From contig JAHQIW010000690.1 of the NCBI GenBank assembly GCA_019055375.1, forward strand, positions 1-64,000: a DNA stretch of 64,000 nt, given 5' to 3'. The translations under genes were made by a program, and so were the position numbers. The notes under the pieces are model-generated. The model was not told the DNA's origin. It made no database searches and saw only the letters and a list, made by a program, of their open reading frames with translations. Source of the DNA: Parelaphostrongylus tenuis (lineage: Eukaryota > Nematoda > Chromadorea > Rhabditida > Metastrongylidae). Positions 1-14,600 of the stretch are shown one piece after another (positions within the stretch are counted from its first letter, which is position 1; each line of letters begins with the position of its first letter).

Positions 1-2500
1 GTGTGCCGGTGCGGTGTGTCCGTGTGCGGTGTGTCCGTATGCGGTGTGTCCGTATGCGTATGTCCGTATGCGGTATGTCCGTGTGCGGTGTGTCCGTATG
101 CGGTAGTGTCCGTATCCGGTATGTCCGTATGCGGTATGTCCGTATCTGGTATGTCCGTATCCGGTATTTCCGTGTGCGGTGTGTCCGTATTGCGGTGTGT
201 CCGTCTGCGGTATGTCCGTATCCGGTATTTTCGTGTGCGGTGTGTCCGTATGCGTTGTGTCCGTATGCGGTGTGGCCGTATGCGGTATACGGTATGTCCG
301 CATGCGGTATGTCCGTATGCGGGATGTCCGTATCCGATATGTCCGTATGGGGTGTGGTCAGTATGCGTTATGCAGTATGTCCCGTATGCGATATGTCCGT
401 ATGGGGTGTGTCAGTATGCGTTATGCAGTATGTCCGTGTGCGGTATGTCCGTATGCAGTATGTCCGTATGCAGTATGTCCGTATGCGGTGTGTCCGTATG
501 CAGTATGTCCGTATGCGTTATGTCCGTATTGCGGTGTGTCCGTATACGGTGTGTCCGCATGCGGTATGTTCCGCATGCGGTATGTCCGCATCCGGTATGT
601 CCGTATGCGGTGTGTCCGCATGCGGTATGTCCGTATGCGGTATGTCCGTATGCGGTTGTGTCGTTATGCGGTAATGCCCCGTGTGCGGTATGTTTGCTGT
701 ATTCGCTATGTTCCGTGTGCGGTGTGTCCGTATGGCGGTGTGGTTCCGTATGCGGTGTGTCCCCGTATGCGGGTGTGTCACGCATGCGGCTATGGTCCGC
801 TATGCGGTTGTCCCGTATGCGGTGTGCCGCGTGTGCGGTGTGTCCGTGTGCGGTGTGTGTCCGTATGCGGTGTGTCCGTTATGCTGGTATGATCCGTATG
901 TCGGTACTGTCCGTGTGCGGTGTGTTCGTATGCGGTGTGTCCGTATCCGGTATGTCCGTATGCGGTAATGTTCCAGTATCTTGGTATGTCCCGTATGGGT
1001 GTGTGTCCGTATGCTGGTATTGTCCATATATGGCGGTAATGGTTCCGTATGCGGTGTGTCCGTATCCGGTATGTCGGTGATGCGGTACGTCCGTTATGCG
1101 GTGTGTCCGTATGCGGTGTGTTTCCGTATGCGAGTGTGTCCGTTATTGCTGTGTGGCCGTATGCGGTGTGTCGTCTGCGGTATGTCCGTGTGCGGTAATG
1201 TTCCCGTGCGTGTCATTATGTCCGTATGCGGTATGTCCGTATGCGTTGTGTCCGTATGCAGTATATGTCCGTATGCGCGGTAGGTCCCCTCCTGCATTGT
1301 GTCCGTAATCGGCGGTACGCCATGACGATTTCTCTGTTCCCTCTGGTCGCCGTCGTATTGTCCAGTCATAGCTCCGGGCATGTCCGTTGATTGCTGCCGT
1401 ATTGTCTCGTATGCGGTAATGTGATCGCAGGGTGTGCGGTTGTTGCTCCGGCATATTGCGGCAAGATGTCCGTTCAGTGCCGGTATGTCCTCGTATTGCC
1501 GTGTGTGTCCGTATGCTTTGTGCGGTATGTCCCGTCCTGCGGTATGATCCGCTAATGCCGCATGTTCCGTATGCGGTATGGGTTTTTTCCGCCCGGCCCC
1601 CCCCCGTATCCGGTGGTCTGTCCGTATGCGGTTGTCCGTATGAATCCGTGTGCGGTACGCAGCAATCGTCCGTAGTGCTGCTATGTCCGTATGCCGGCAT
1701 AGTCCGTACTTGGCGGTACTGCCCCGCATCCGGCACTGTCCGTAGTGCGGCATGTCATTATGTCCGTGCGCGGTACGCTGCAATTCCGTATGGCGGTGTA
1801 TGGTTCCGTCTGCGGTATGTGTCCGTATAGCAATACTGTCAGTATGCAGGCCTGTCGATAGCGATATGGTTCCCGCATGCGGTGGTTGGCCGTTTGCGGT
1901 TGTGTGATCCCGCTTGTGCCGCGTATGTCCGCATAGCGGGATATGTCCGCGTAGCCGTATACTGTCCGTATGCGTTGTAGGTTCCCGTATCTGGTGTGGT
2001 CCCGTGCATGCGTTAGCAGTAGTCCGTTGTGCGGTTATGCTCCGCATGCGCCGGTATAGCCGCTCTGTCGTTATGTCCGTATGCGGCATGTCCGTAGCTA
2101 GTGGATATGTCCGCGATGCGGTGGGTGCTCTTTATGTCCGATATGCGGGTATGTTCGGTATGGCCGCTAATGTCGGTATGTCGAGGTTTGTTCTACGTGA
2201 TGCGGTTATGTCTCCGCATGCGGTATGCGTTCGTTTGCGGTTGTGTCCCCCCCCGTGTACCTGTCCCCGCGCGTGTGTCCAGCACGCGGTCTCGCGGTAT
2301 GTGCCGCATGCGGTTATGTGTCCGTATGGCCGGTTGATGTCAGCGTATCGCAGGTGTGCTCCGGTGTATGCAGGTTATCGTCCGTATGCGGAAAGTGTCC
2401 CGTAATCCGGTATGTCCCGTATGCGTGTATGTCCGTATGTCGGTGTGTCCGTAATGCGGGTATCGTCCGTATGCGGTATGTCCGTGTGCGGTATGTTCCG
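1..2500. repeat. Degenerate left part of the minisatellite
   Basis: Here the 15-bp period is heavily broken by single-base gains and losses. Around 1,290-1,480 and 1,900-2,400 long runs barely match the unit. A C-rich homopolymer lies near 1,594-1,603 and another near 2,246. Either this is an old decayed flank of the array or a poorly polished consensus; the sequence alone cannot separate the two. Confidence 0.7.
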
Positions 2501-5500
2501 CCATGCGGCATGTTCTCGTCATTTGCCGGTAGGTCCGTTATGCAGGTATGGTCCGTATGCAGTATGTCCGTATGCGGTGGTGGTCCCGTTATGCGGTATG
2601 TCCGTATGCGGTATGTCCGTATGCGGTGTGTCCGTATGCCGGTATGTTCGTATGCGGATGTCCGTATGCGGTATAGTCCGTATGCGGTATGGTCCGGTAT
2701 GCGGTATGTCCGTATGCGGTATGTCGGTTGCGGTATGTCCGTATGCGGTATGTCCGCATGGCGATGTCATCCGTATTGTCGGTATGTACCGTATGCGGTG
2801 TGTCCGCATGCGTAGTATCCGTATGCGGGTATGTCCGTATCCGGTATGTCCGCTTGCGGCATGTCCGTATGCGGTATGTCCGTATCCGGTATGTCGGTAT
2901 GCGGTGTATGTCTGCTATGTCCGTGCGTATGTCCGTATGCGGTATGCGTGATGCGGTATGTCGTATGCGCTGTGTCCGTATGCGGTATGTCGTATGCTGT
3001 TCCGATGCGGTATGTCCGTATCCGGTATGTCTCGTGTGCGGTATGTCTGTCCGTATGCGGTATGTCCGTATGCGGTGTGTCCGCTATGCGGTATGTCCGT
3101 ATCCGTTATTTCCGTGTGCGGTATGTCCGTATGCGGTATGTCCGTATGCGGTATGTCCGTATCCGTGTGTCCGTATGCGGATGTCCGTATCCGGTATGTC
3201 CGTTGCGGTATGTTCCGTATGCGGTGTGTTCCGTATGCGGTATGTCCGTATCCGGTATTTCCGTGTGCGGTATGTCCGTATGCGGTCATGTCCGTATCCG
3301 GTATTTCCGTGTGCGGTGTGTCCGTATGCGGTATGTCCGTATGCGGTATGTCCGGTATGCGGTATGTCCGTATGCGGTATGTCCGTGTGCGGTAATGTCC
3401 GTATGCGGTATGTCCGTATCCGGTATTTCCGTGTGCGGTGTGTCCGTATGCGGTATGTCCGTATGCGGTGATGTCCGGTGCGTATGTCCGTATGCGGATG
3501 TCCGTATCCGGTATGTCCGTATGCGGTATGTCCGTATGCCGGTATGTCCGTATCCGGTATGTCCGTTGCGGTGTTGTCCTTATGCGGTGTGTCCGTATGC
3601 GGTATGTCCGTATGCGGTGTGTCCGTATGCGGTATGTCCATGCGGATGTCCGTATGCGGTTTCGTGCGGTATGTCCGTATGTCCGTATCCGGTATTTCCG
3701 TGTGCGGTGTGTCCGTATGCGGTATGTCCGTATGCGGTATGTCCGTATGCGGTATGTCCGTATGCGGTATGTCCGTATGCGGCTATGTCCGTATGCGGTA
3801 TGTCCGTATGCGGTATGTCCGCATGCGGATGTCGTATGCGATGTCCGTATGCGGTATGTCCGTATCCGGTATGTTCCGTGTGCGTGTATGTCGGTTTGTG
3901 TCCGTATGCGGTATGTCGTATGCGTATGTCCGTATGCGTATGCCGTGTGCGGTATGTTCGTATGCGGTATGCGTCCGTATGCCGGTCGTGTCCGTATGCG
4001 GTATGTCCGTATGCGGTATGTCCGTGTGCGGTGCTGTCCGTATGTGCGGTATGTCCGTATGCGGTATGTCCGTATGCGGTATGTCCGTATGCGGTATGTC
4101 CGTATGCGGTATGTCCGTATGCGGTATGTCCGTATGCGGTATGTCCGTGTGCGGTATGTTCGTATGCGGTATGTCCGTGTGCGGTGTGTCCGTATGCGGT
4201 ATGTCCGTATGCGGCTTGTCCGTATGCGGTATGTCCGTTATGCGGTATGTCCGTATGCGGTATGTCCGTATGCGGTATGTCCGTATGCGGTATGTCCGAT
4301 ATGCGGCATGTCCGTATGCGGTTGTGTCCGTATCCGGTATGTCGGTATGCGGTATGTCCGTATGCGGTATGTCCGCATGCGGTATGTCCGTATGCGGGAT
4401 GTCCGTATGCCGGTATGTCCGTATGCGGTATGTCCGTATGCGGTATGTCCGCATGCGGTATGTTCCGTATGCGTGTGTCCGTATGCGGTGTGGCCGTATG
4501 CGGTATGTCCGTATGCGGTATGTCCGTATGCGGGTGTGTCAGTATGCGTATGCAGTATGTCCGTATGCGGTATGTCCGTATGCGGTGTGTCAGTATGCGT
4601 TATGCGGTATGTCCGTGATGCGGTATGTCCGTATGCAGTATGTCCGTATGCAGTATGTCCGTATGCGGTTGTGTCCTGTATGCAGGTATGTCCGTATGCG
4701 GTATATCCGTATGCGGTGTGTCGTATGCGTTATGCAGCATGTCCGTATGCAGGATGTCGCGTATCCGATATGTCCGTATGCGGTATGTCCGTCTGCGGTA
4801 TGTCCGTATCGCGGTATGTCCGTATGCGATGTGTCCGTATGCGGTGATGTCCGTATGCGGTGTGTCCGTATGCGCGTATGTCCGTATGCGGTATGTCCGT
4901 ATCCGATATGTCCGCTTGCGGTATGTCCGTATGGGGTATGTCCGTATGCGTTATGCAGTATGTCCGTGTGCGGTGTGTCCGTATGCGGTGTGTCCGTATG
5001 CGGTATGTCCGTCTGCGGTATGTCCGTATCCGGTATGTCCGTATGGGATGGTCCGTATGCGGTGTGGTCCGTATGCGGTATGTCCGCATGCGGTATGTCC
5101 GTATGCGGTATGTCCGTATCCGATATGTCCGTATGCGGTATGTCCGTATGCGGTATGTCCGTATCCGGTATGTCCGTGTGCGGTATGTTCGTATGCGGTG
5201 TGTCCGTATGCGGTATGTCCTTATCCGGTATTTCCGTGTGCGGTTGTCCGTATGCGGTATGTCCGTATGCGGTATTTCCGTGTGCGGTGATGTCCGTATG
5301 CGGTATGTCCGTATCCGGTATTTCCGTGTGCGGTGTGTCCGTATGCGGTATGTCCGTATGCGGTGTGTCCGTATGCGGTGTGTCCGCATGCGGTATGTCC
5401 GTATCCGTTATTTCGCGTTGCGGTATGTCCATATGCGTTATGTCCGTATCCGGTATGTCCGTATGCGGTATGTCCGTATGCGGTGTGTCCGTATGCGGTA

Positions 5501-5879
5501 TGTCCGTATCCGGTATTTCCGTGTGCGGTATGTCCGCATGCGGTATGTCCGTATGCGGTATGTCCGCGTGCGGTATGTCCATATGCGTTATGTCCGTATC
5601 CGGTATGTCCGTATGCGTTATGTCCGTATGCGGTATGTCCATATGCGTTATGTCCGTATCCGGTATGTCCGTATGCGGTATGTCCGTATGCGGTGTGTCC
5701 GTATGCGGTATGTCCGTATCCGGTATGTCCGCTTGCGGTGTGTCCGCATGCGGTATGTCCGTATCCGGTATTCCGTGTGCGGTGTGTCCGTATGCGGTAT
5801 GTCCGTATGCGGTATGTCCGTATGCGGTGTGTCCGTATGCGGTATGTCCGTGTGCGGTATGTCCGTATGCGGTATAGTC

Positions 5880-8800
5880 CGTATGCGGTATGTTCGTATG
5901 CGGTCGTCCGTATGCGGTGTGTCCGTATGCGGTATGTCCGTATGCGGTATTTCCGTGTGCGGTGTGTCCGTATGCGGTATGTCCGTATGCGGTATGTCCG
6001 TATGCGGTATGTCCGTATCCGGTATTTCCGTGTGCGGTATGTCCGTATCGGTATTTCCGTGTGCGGTATGTCCTTATGCGGTTGTCCGTATGCGGTATGT
6101 CCGTATGCGGTGTGTCCGTATGCGGTGTGTCCGTATGCGGTATGTCCGTATGCGGTATGTCCGTATGCGGTATGTCCGTATGCGGTATGTCCGTATGCGG
6201 TATGTCCGTATGCGGTATGTCCGTATGCGGTATGTCCGTATGCGGTATGTCCGTATGCGGTATGTCCGTATGCGGTATGTCCGTATGCGGTAGTGTCCGC
6301 ATGCGGTATGTCCGTATGCGGTATGTCCGTATGCGTGTGCGGTATGTCCGTATGCGGTATGTCCGTATGCGGTATGTCCGTATGCGGTATGTCCGTATGC
6401 GGTATGTCCGTATGCGGTAGTGTCCGTATGCGGTATGTCCGTATGCGGTATGTCCGTATGCGGTATGTCCGTATGCGGTTGTCCGTATGCGGTATGTCCG
6501 TATGCGGTATGTCCGTATGCGCTATGTCCGTATGCGGTATGTCCGCATGCGGTATGTCCGTATGCGGTATGTCCGTATGCGGTGATGTCCGTGTGCGGTA
6601 TGTCCGTATGCGGTTGTCCGTATGCGGTATGTCCGTATGCGGTATGTCCGTATGCGGTGTCCGTATGCGGTATGTCCGTATCGGTATGTCCGTATGCGGT
6701 ATGTCCGTATGCGGTATGTCCGTATGCGGTATGTCCGTATGCGGTATGTCCTATGCGGTATGTCCGTATGCGGTATGTCCGTATGCGGTATGTCCGTATG
6801 CGGTATGTCCGTATGCGGCTATGTCCGCATGCGGTATGTCCGTATGCGGTATGTCCGTATGCGGTATGTCCGTATGCGGTATGTCCGTATGCGGTGTGTC
6901 CGTATGCGGTATGTCCGTATGCGGTATGTCCGTATGCGGTGTGTCCGTATGCGGTGTGTCCGTATGCGGTATGTCCGTATGCGGTATGTCCGTCTGCGGT
7001 ATGTCCGTATGCGTTATGTCGTGTGCGGTGTGTCCGTATGCGTTGTGTCCGTATGCGGTGTGCCGATGCGGTATGCGGTATGTCCGCATGCGGTATGTCC
7101 GTATGCGGTATGTCCGTATGCCGATATGTCCGTATGCGGTATGTCCGTATGCGGTATGTCCGTATGCGATATGTCCGTATGCGGTATGTCAGTATGCGTA
7201 TGCGTATGTCCGTATGCGTATGTCCGTATGCGGTGTGTCAGTATGCGTATGCGTATGTCCGTATGCGGTATGTCCGTATGCGTATGTCCGTATGCAGTAT
7301 GTCCGTATGCGGTATGTCCTGTGCGTATGTCCGTATGCGGTTATGTCCGTATGCGGTGTGTCCGTATGCGTATGCGTATGTCCGTATGCGGGATGTCCGT
7401 ATGCGTATGTCCGTATGCGGTATGTCCGTATGCGGTATGTCCGTATGCGGTATGTCCGTATGCGGTGTGTCCGTATGCGTTATGCAGTATGTCCGTATGC
7501 GGTATGTCCGTATGCGGTATGTCCGTATGCGGTATGTCCGCATGCGGTATGTCCGTATGCGGTGTGTCCGTATGCGGTATGTCCGTATGCGGTATGTCCG
7601 TATGCGGTATGTCCGTATGCGGTATGTCCGTATGCGTATGTCCGTATGCGGTATGTCCGTATGCGGTGTGTCCGTATGCGGTATGTCCGCATGCGGTATG
7701 TCCGTATGCGGTATGTCCGTATGCGTTATGCATGTCCGTGTGCGTATGTCCGTATGCGGTATGTCCGTATGCGGTATGTCCGTATGCGGTATGTCCGTAT
7801 GCGGTATGTCCGTATGCGGTATGTCCGTATGCGGTGTGTCCGTATGCGGTATGTCCGTATGCGGTATGTCCGTATGCGGTATGTCCGTATGCGGTATGTC
7901 CGTATGCGGTATGTCCGTATGCGGTGTGTCCGTATGCGGTATGTCCGTATCCGGTATGTCCGTATGCGGTATGTCCGTATGCGGTATGTCCGTATGCGGT
8001 GTGTCCGTATGCGGTATGTCCGTATGCGGTATGTCGGTATGCGGTATGTCCGTATGCGGTATGTCGGTATGCGGTATGTCCGTATGCGCTATGTCCGCAT
8101 GCGGTATGTCCGTATGCGGTATGTCCGTATGCGGTATGTCCGTATGCGGTATGTCCGTATGCGGTATGTCCGTATGCGGTATGTCGGTATGCGGTGTGTC
8201 CGTATGCGGTATGTCCGCATGCGGTATGTCCGTATGCGGTATGTCCGTATGCGGTATGTCGGTATGCGGTATGTCCGTATGCGGTATGTCCGCATGCGGT
8301 ATGTCCGTATGCGGTATGTCCGTATGCGGTATGTCCGTATGCGGTATGTCCGTATGCGGTATGTCCGTATGCTGTGTGCCGTATGCGGTATGTCCGTCTG
8401 CGGTATGTCCGTATCCGGTATTTCGTGTGCGGTGTGTCCGTATGCGGTATGTCCGTATGCGGTATGCCGCATGCGGTATGCGGTATGTCCGTATGCGGTA
8501 TGTCCGCATGCGGTATGTCCGTATGCGGTATGTCCGTATCGGTATGTCCGTATGCGGTGTGTCCGTATGCGGTATGTCCGTATGCGGTATGTCGGTATGC
8601 GGTATGTCCGTATGCGGCTATGTCCGTATGCGGTATGTCCGTATGCGGTATGTCCGTATGCGGTATGTCGGTATGCGGTATGTCCGTATGCGGTATGTCC
8701 GCATGCGGTATGTCCGTATGCGGTATGTCGGTATGCGGTATGTCCGTATGCGGTATGTCCGTATGCGGTATGTCCGTATGCTGTGTGCCGTATGCGGTAT

Positions 8801-11600
8801 GTCCGTATGCGGTATGTCCGTATGCGGTATTTCGTGTGCGGTATGTCCGTATGCGTGTGTCCGTATGCGGTGTCCGATGCGTATGCGGTATGTCCGCATG
8901 CGGTATGTCCGTATGCGGTATGTCCGTATGCGGTATGTCCGTATGCGGTATGTCCGTGTGCGGTATGTCCGTATGCGATATGTCCGTATGCGGTGTGTCA
9001 GTATGCGTTATGCGGTATGTCCGTATGCGGTATGTCCGTATGGGGTGTGTCCGTATGCGTATGCGTATGTCCGTAGTGCGGTATGTCCGTATGCGGTATG
9101 TCCGTATGCGGTATGTCCGTATGCGGTGTGTCCGTATGCGTATGCGTATGTCCGTATGCGGATGTCCGTATGCGGTATGTCCGTATGCGGTATGTCCGTA
9201 TGCGGTATGTCCGTATGCGTTATGTCCGTATGCGGTAGTCCGTATGCGTATGCGTATGTCCGTATGCGGTATGTCCGCATGCGGTATGTCCGTATGCGGT
9301 ATGTCCGTATGCGGTATGTCCGTATGCGGTATGTCCGTATGCGGTATGTCCGCATGCGGTATGTCCGTATGCGGTATGTCCGTATGCGGTATGTCCGTAT
9401 GCGGTATGTCCGCATCCGGTATGTCCGTATGCGGTATGTCCGTATGCGGTATGTCCGTATGCGGTAGTGTCCGTATGCGGTATGTCCGTATGCGGTATGT
9501 CCGTATGCGGTATGTCCGTATGCGGTATGTCCGTATGCGGTATGTCCGTATGCGGTATGTCCGTATGCGGTATGTCCGTATGCGGTATGTCCGTATGCGG
9601 TATGTCCGTATGCGTATGCAGTATGTCCGTATGCGGTATGTCCGTATGCGGTATGTCCGTATGCGGTATGTCCGTATGCGGTATGTCCGTATGCGGTATG
9701 TCCGTATGCGGTATGTCCGTATGCGGTATGTCCGTATGCGGTATGTCCGTCTGCGGTATGTCCGTATGCGGTATGTCCGTATGCGGTATGTCCGTATGCG
9801 GTATGTCCGTATGCGGTATGTCCGTATGCGGTATGTCCGTATGCGGTATGTCCGTATGCGGTGTGTCCGTATGCGTGTGTCCGTATGCGGTATGCGGTAT
9901 GTCCTGCGTTATGCGGTATGTCCGTATGCGGTATGTCCGTATGCGGTATGTCCGTATGCGGTATGTCCGTATGCGGTATGTCCGTATGCGGTATGTCCGT
10001 ATGCGGTGTGTCCGTATGCGGTATGTCCGTATGCGGTATGTCCGTATGCGGTATGTCCGTATGCGGTATGTCCGTATGTGCGGTATGTCCGTATGCGGTA
10101 TGTCCGTATGCAGTATGTCCGTATGCGGTATGTCCGTATGCGGTATGTCCGTATGCGGTATGTCCGTATGCGGTATGTCCGTATGCGGTATGTCCGTATG
10201 CGGTATGTCGTATGCGGTATGTCCGTATGCGGTATGTCCGTATGCGGTAGTCCGTTGCGGTATGCGGTATGTCCGTATGCGGTATGTCCGTATGCGGTAT
10301 GTCCGCATGCGGTATGTCCGTATGCGGTATGTCCGTATGCGGTATGTCCGTATGCGGTATGTCCGCATGCGGTATGTCCGTATGCGTATGCGTATGTCCG
10401 TATGCGGTATGTCCGTATGCGGTATGTCCGTATGCGGTATGTCCGTATGCAGTATGTCCGTATGCGGTATGTCCGTATGCGGTGTGTCCGTATGCGGTAT
10501 GTCCGTCTGCGGTATGTCCGTATGCGGTATGTCCGATCGGTATGTCCGTATGCGGTATGTCCGTATGCGGTATGTCCGTATGCGGTATGTCCGTATGCGG
10601 TATGTCCGTATGCGGGATGTCCGTATGCGATATGTCCGTATGCGGTATGTCCGTATGCGGTATGTCCGTATGCGGTATGTCCGTGTGCGGTATGTCCGTA
10701 TGCGGTGTGTCCGTATGCGGTGTCCGTATGCGGTATGTCCGTATGCGGTATGTCCGTATGCGGTATGTCCGTATGCGGTATGTCCGTATGCGGTATGTCC
10801 GTATGCGGTATGTCCGTATGCGGTGTGTCCGTATGCGGTATGTCCGTATGCGGTATGTCGGTATGCGGTGTGTCCGTATCCGGTATGTCGGTATGCGGTA
10901 TGTCCGTATGCGCTATGTCCGCATGCGGTATGTCCGTATGCGGTATGTCCGTATCGGTATGTCCGTATGCGGTGTGTCCGTATGCGGTGTGTCCGTATGC
11001 GGTATGTCGGTATGCGGTGTGTCCGTATGCGCTATGTCCGCATGCGGTATGTCCGTATGCGGTATGTCCGTATCCGGTATGTCGGTATGCGGTATGTCCG
11101 TATGCGGTATGTCCGCATGCGGTATGTCCGTATGCGGTATGTCCGTATGCGGTATGTCCGTATGCGGTATGTCCGTATGCGGTATGTCCGTATGCGGTGT
11201 GTCCGTATGCGGTATGTCCGTCTGCGGTATGTCCGTATCGGTATGTCCGTGTGCGGTATGTCCGTATGCGGTATGTCCGTATGCGGTGTGCCGCATGCGG
11301 TATGCGGTATGTCCGCATGCGCTATGTCCGCATGCGGTATGTCCGTATGCGGTATGTCCGTATGCGGTATGTCCGTATGCGGTATGTCCGTATGCGGTTG
11401 TCCGTATGCGGTATGTCGGTATGCGGTGTGTCCGTATGCGCTATGTCCGCATGCGGTATGTCCGTATGCGGTGTGTCCGTATGCGGTATGTCGGTATGCG
11501 GTATGTCCGTATGCGGTATGTCCGCATGCGGTATGTCCGTATGCGGTATGTCGGTATGCGGTATGTCCGTATGCGGTGTGTCCGTATGCGGTAGTGTCCG
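5880..11600. repeat. Homogeneous core of the minisatellite
   Basis: Long runs of identical or nearly identical 15-bp units occur here, for example 6,120-6,290, 7,740-8,340 and 9,460-9,860. Such uniformity points to recent amplification or gene conversion in the centre of the array, unlike the ragged 1-2,500 part. Confidence 0.8.
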
Positions 11601-14600
11601 TATGCGGTGTGCCGTATGCGGTGTGTCCGTCTGCGGTATGTCCGTATGCGGTATGTCCGTATGCGGTATGTCCGTATGCGTGTGTCCGTATGCGGTGTGC
11701 GCATGCGTATGCGGTATGTCCGCATGCGGTATGTCCGTATGCGGTATGTCCGTATCCGGTATGTCCGTATGCGGTATGTCCGTGTGCGATATGTCCGTAT
11801 GCGATATGTCCGTATGCGGTGTGTCAGTATGCGTTATGCAGTATGTCCGTATGCGGTATGTCCGTATGCGGTGTGTCAGTATGCGTTATGCGGTATGTCC
11901 GTGTGCGGTATGTCCGTATGCAGTATGTCCGTATGCAGTATGTCCGTATGCGGTGTGTCCGTATGCGTTATGCAGTATGTCCGTATGCGGGATGTCCGTA
12001 TGCGGTATGTCCGTATGCGGTATGTCCGTATGCGATATGTCCGTATGCGTTATGTCCGTATGGGGTGCGTCCGTATGCGTTATGCAGTATGTCCGTATGC
12101 GGTATGTCCGCATGCGGTATGTCCGTATGCGATATGTCCGTATCCGGTATGTCCGTATGCGGTGTGTCCGTATGCGGTATGTCCGCATCCGGTATGTCCG
12201 TGTGCAGTATGTCCGTATGCGGTATATCCGTGTGCGGTATGTCCGCATCCGGTATGTCCGTATGCGATATGTCCGTATCCGGTATGTCCGTATGCGGTGT
12301 GTCCGTATGCGGTATGTCCGTCTGCGGTATGTCCGTATGCGGTATGTCCGCATCCGGTATGTCCGTATGCGATATGTCCGTATGCGGTATGTCCGTATGC
12401 GGTGTGTCCGTATGCGGTGTGTCCGTATGCAGTGTGTCCGTATGCGTTATGCAGTATGTCCGTGTGCGTATGTCCGTATGCGGTATTTCCGTATGCGGTA
12501 TGTCCTCATCGGTATGTCCGTATGCGATATGTCCGTATGCGGTATGTCCGTATGCGGTGTGTCCGTATGCGGTATGTCCGTCTGCGGTATGTCCGTATGC
12601 GGTATGTCCGCATCCGGTATGTCCGCATCCGGTATGTCCGTATGCGGTATGTCCGTATGCGGTATGTCCGTATGCGGTATGTCCGTATGCGGTGTGTCCG
12701 TATGCAGTGTGTCCGTATGCGGTATGCGGTATGTCCTTTGCGTTATGCGGTATGTCCGCATGCGGTATGTCTGTATGCGGTATGTCCGTATGCGGTGTGT
12801 CCGTATGCGGTATGTCCGTATGCGGTATGTCCGTATGCGGTGTGTCCGTATCCGGTATGTCCGTATGCGGTATGTCCGTATGCGGTATGTCCGTATGCGG
12901 TATGTCCGTATGATCCGTGTGCGGTATGTCCGTATGCGGTATGTCCGTATGCAGTATGTCCGTATGCGGTGTGTCCGTATGCGGTATGTCCGTCTGCGGT
13001 ATGTCCGTATCCGTATGTCCGTATGCGATGTGTCCGTATGCGGTATGTCGGTATGCGGTGTGTCCGTATGCGGTGTGTCCGTATGCAGTGTGTCCGTTTG
13101 CGGTATGCGGTATGTCCTTGCGTTATGCGGTATGTCCGTATGCGGTGTGTCCGCATGCGGTATGTCCGTATGCGGATGTCCGTATCCGATATGTCCGTAT
13201 GCGTTATGTCCGCATGGGGTGTGTCCGTATGCGTTATGCAGTATGTCCGTGTGCGGTATGTCCGTATGCGGTATATCCGTGTGCGGTATGTCCGTATGCA
13301 GTATGTCCGTATCCGGTATGTCCGTATGCGGTGTGTCCGTATGCGGTATGTCCGTCTGCGGTATGTCCGTATGCGGTATGTCCGCATCCGGTATGTCCGT
13401 ATGCGATATGTCCGTATGCGGTATGTCCGTATGCGGTGTGTCCGCATGCGGTATGTCCGTATGCGGGATGTCCGTATGCGGTATGTCCGTATGCGTTATG
13501 TCCGTATGCGGTGTGTCCGTATGCGTTATGCAGTATGTCCGTGTGCGGTATGTCCGCATGCGGTATGTCCGTATGCGGTATGTCCGTATGCGGTATGTCC
13601 GTATCCGGTATGTCCGTATGCGGTGTGTCCGTATGCGGTATGTCCGTCTGCGGTATGTCCGTATGCGGTATGTCCGCATCCGGTATGTCCGTATGCGGTA
13701 TGTCCGTATGCGGTATGTCCGTATGCGGTGTGTCCGTATGCGGTGTGTCCGTATGCAGTGTGTCCGTATGCGTTATGCGTATGTCCGTGTGCAGTATGTC
13801 CGTATGCGGTATGTCCGTATGCGGTGTGTCCGCATGCGGTATGTCCGTATGCGGGATGTCCGTATGCGGTATGTCCGTATGCGTTATGTCCGTATGCGGT
13901 GTGTCCGTATGCGTATGCGTATGTCCGTGTGCGGTATGTCCGTATGCGGTATGTCCGTGTGCGGTATGTCCGTATGCGGTATGTCCGTATCCGGTATGTC
14001 CGTATGCGGTGTGTCCGTATGCGGTATGTCCGTCTGCGGTATGTCCGTATGCGGTATGTCCGCATCCGGTATGTCCGTATGCGGTGTGTCCGTATGCGGT
14101 GTGTCCGTATGCGGTGTGTCCGTATGCGGTATGCGGTATGTCCGTATGCGTTATGCGGTATGTCCGCATGCGGTATGTCCGTATGCGGTATGTCCGTATG
14201 CGGTGTGTCCGTATGCGGTATGTCCGTATGCGGTATGTCCGTATGCGGTATGTCCGTATGATCCGTGTGCGGTATGTCCGTATGCGGTATGTCCGTATGC
14301 GTATGTCCGTATGCGGTTTGTCCGCATGCGGTATGTCCGTGTGCGGTATGTCCGTATGCGGTATGTCCGTATGCGGTATGTCCGTCTGCGGTATGTCCGT
14401 ATCCAGTATGTCCGTATGCGATGTGTCCGTATGCGGTATGTCGGTATGCGGTATGTCCGTATGCGGTGTGTCCGTATGCAGTGTGTCCGTATGCGGTATG
14501 CGGTATGTCCTTGCGTTATGCGGTATGTCCGTATGCGGTGTGTCCGCATGCGGTATGTCCGTATGCGGATGTCCGTATCCGATATGTCCGTATGCGGTAT

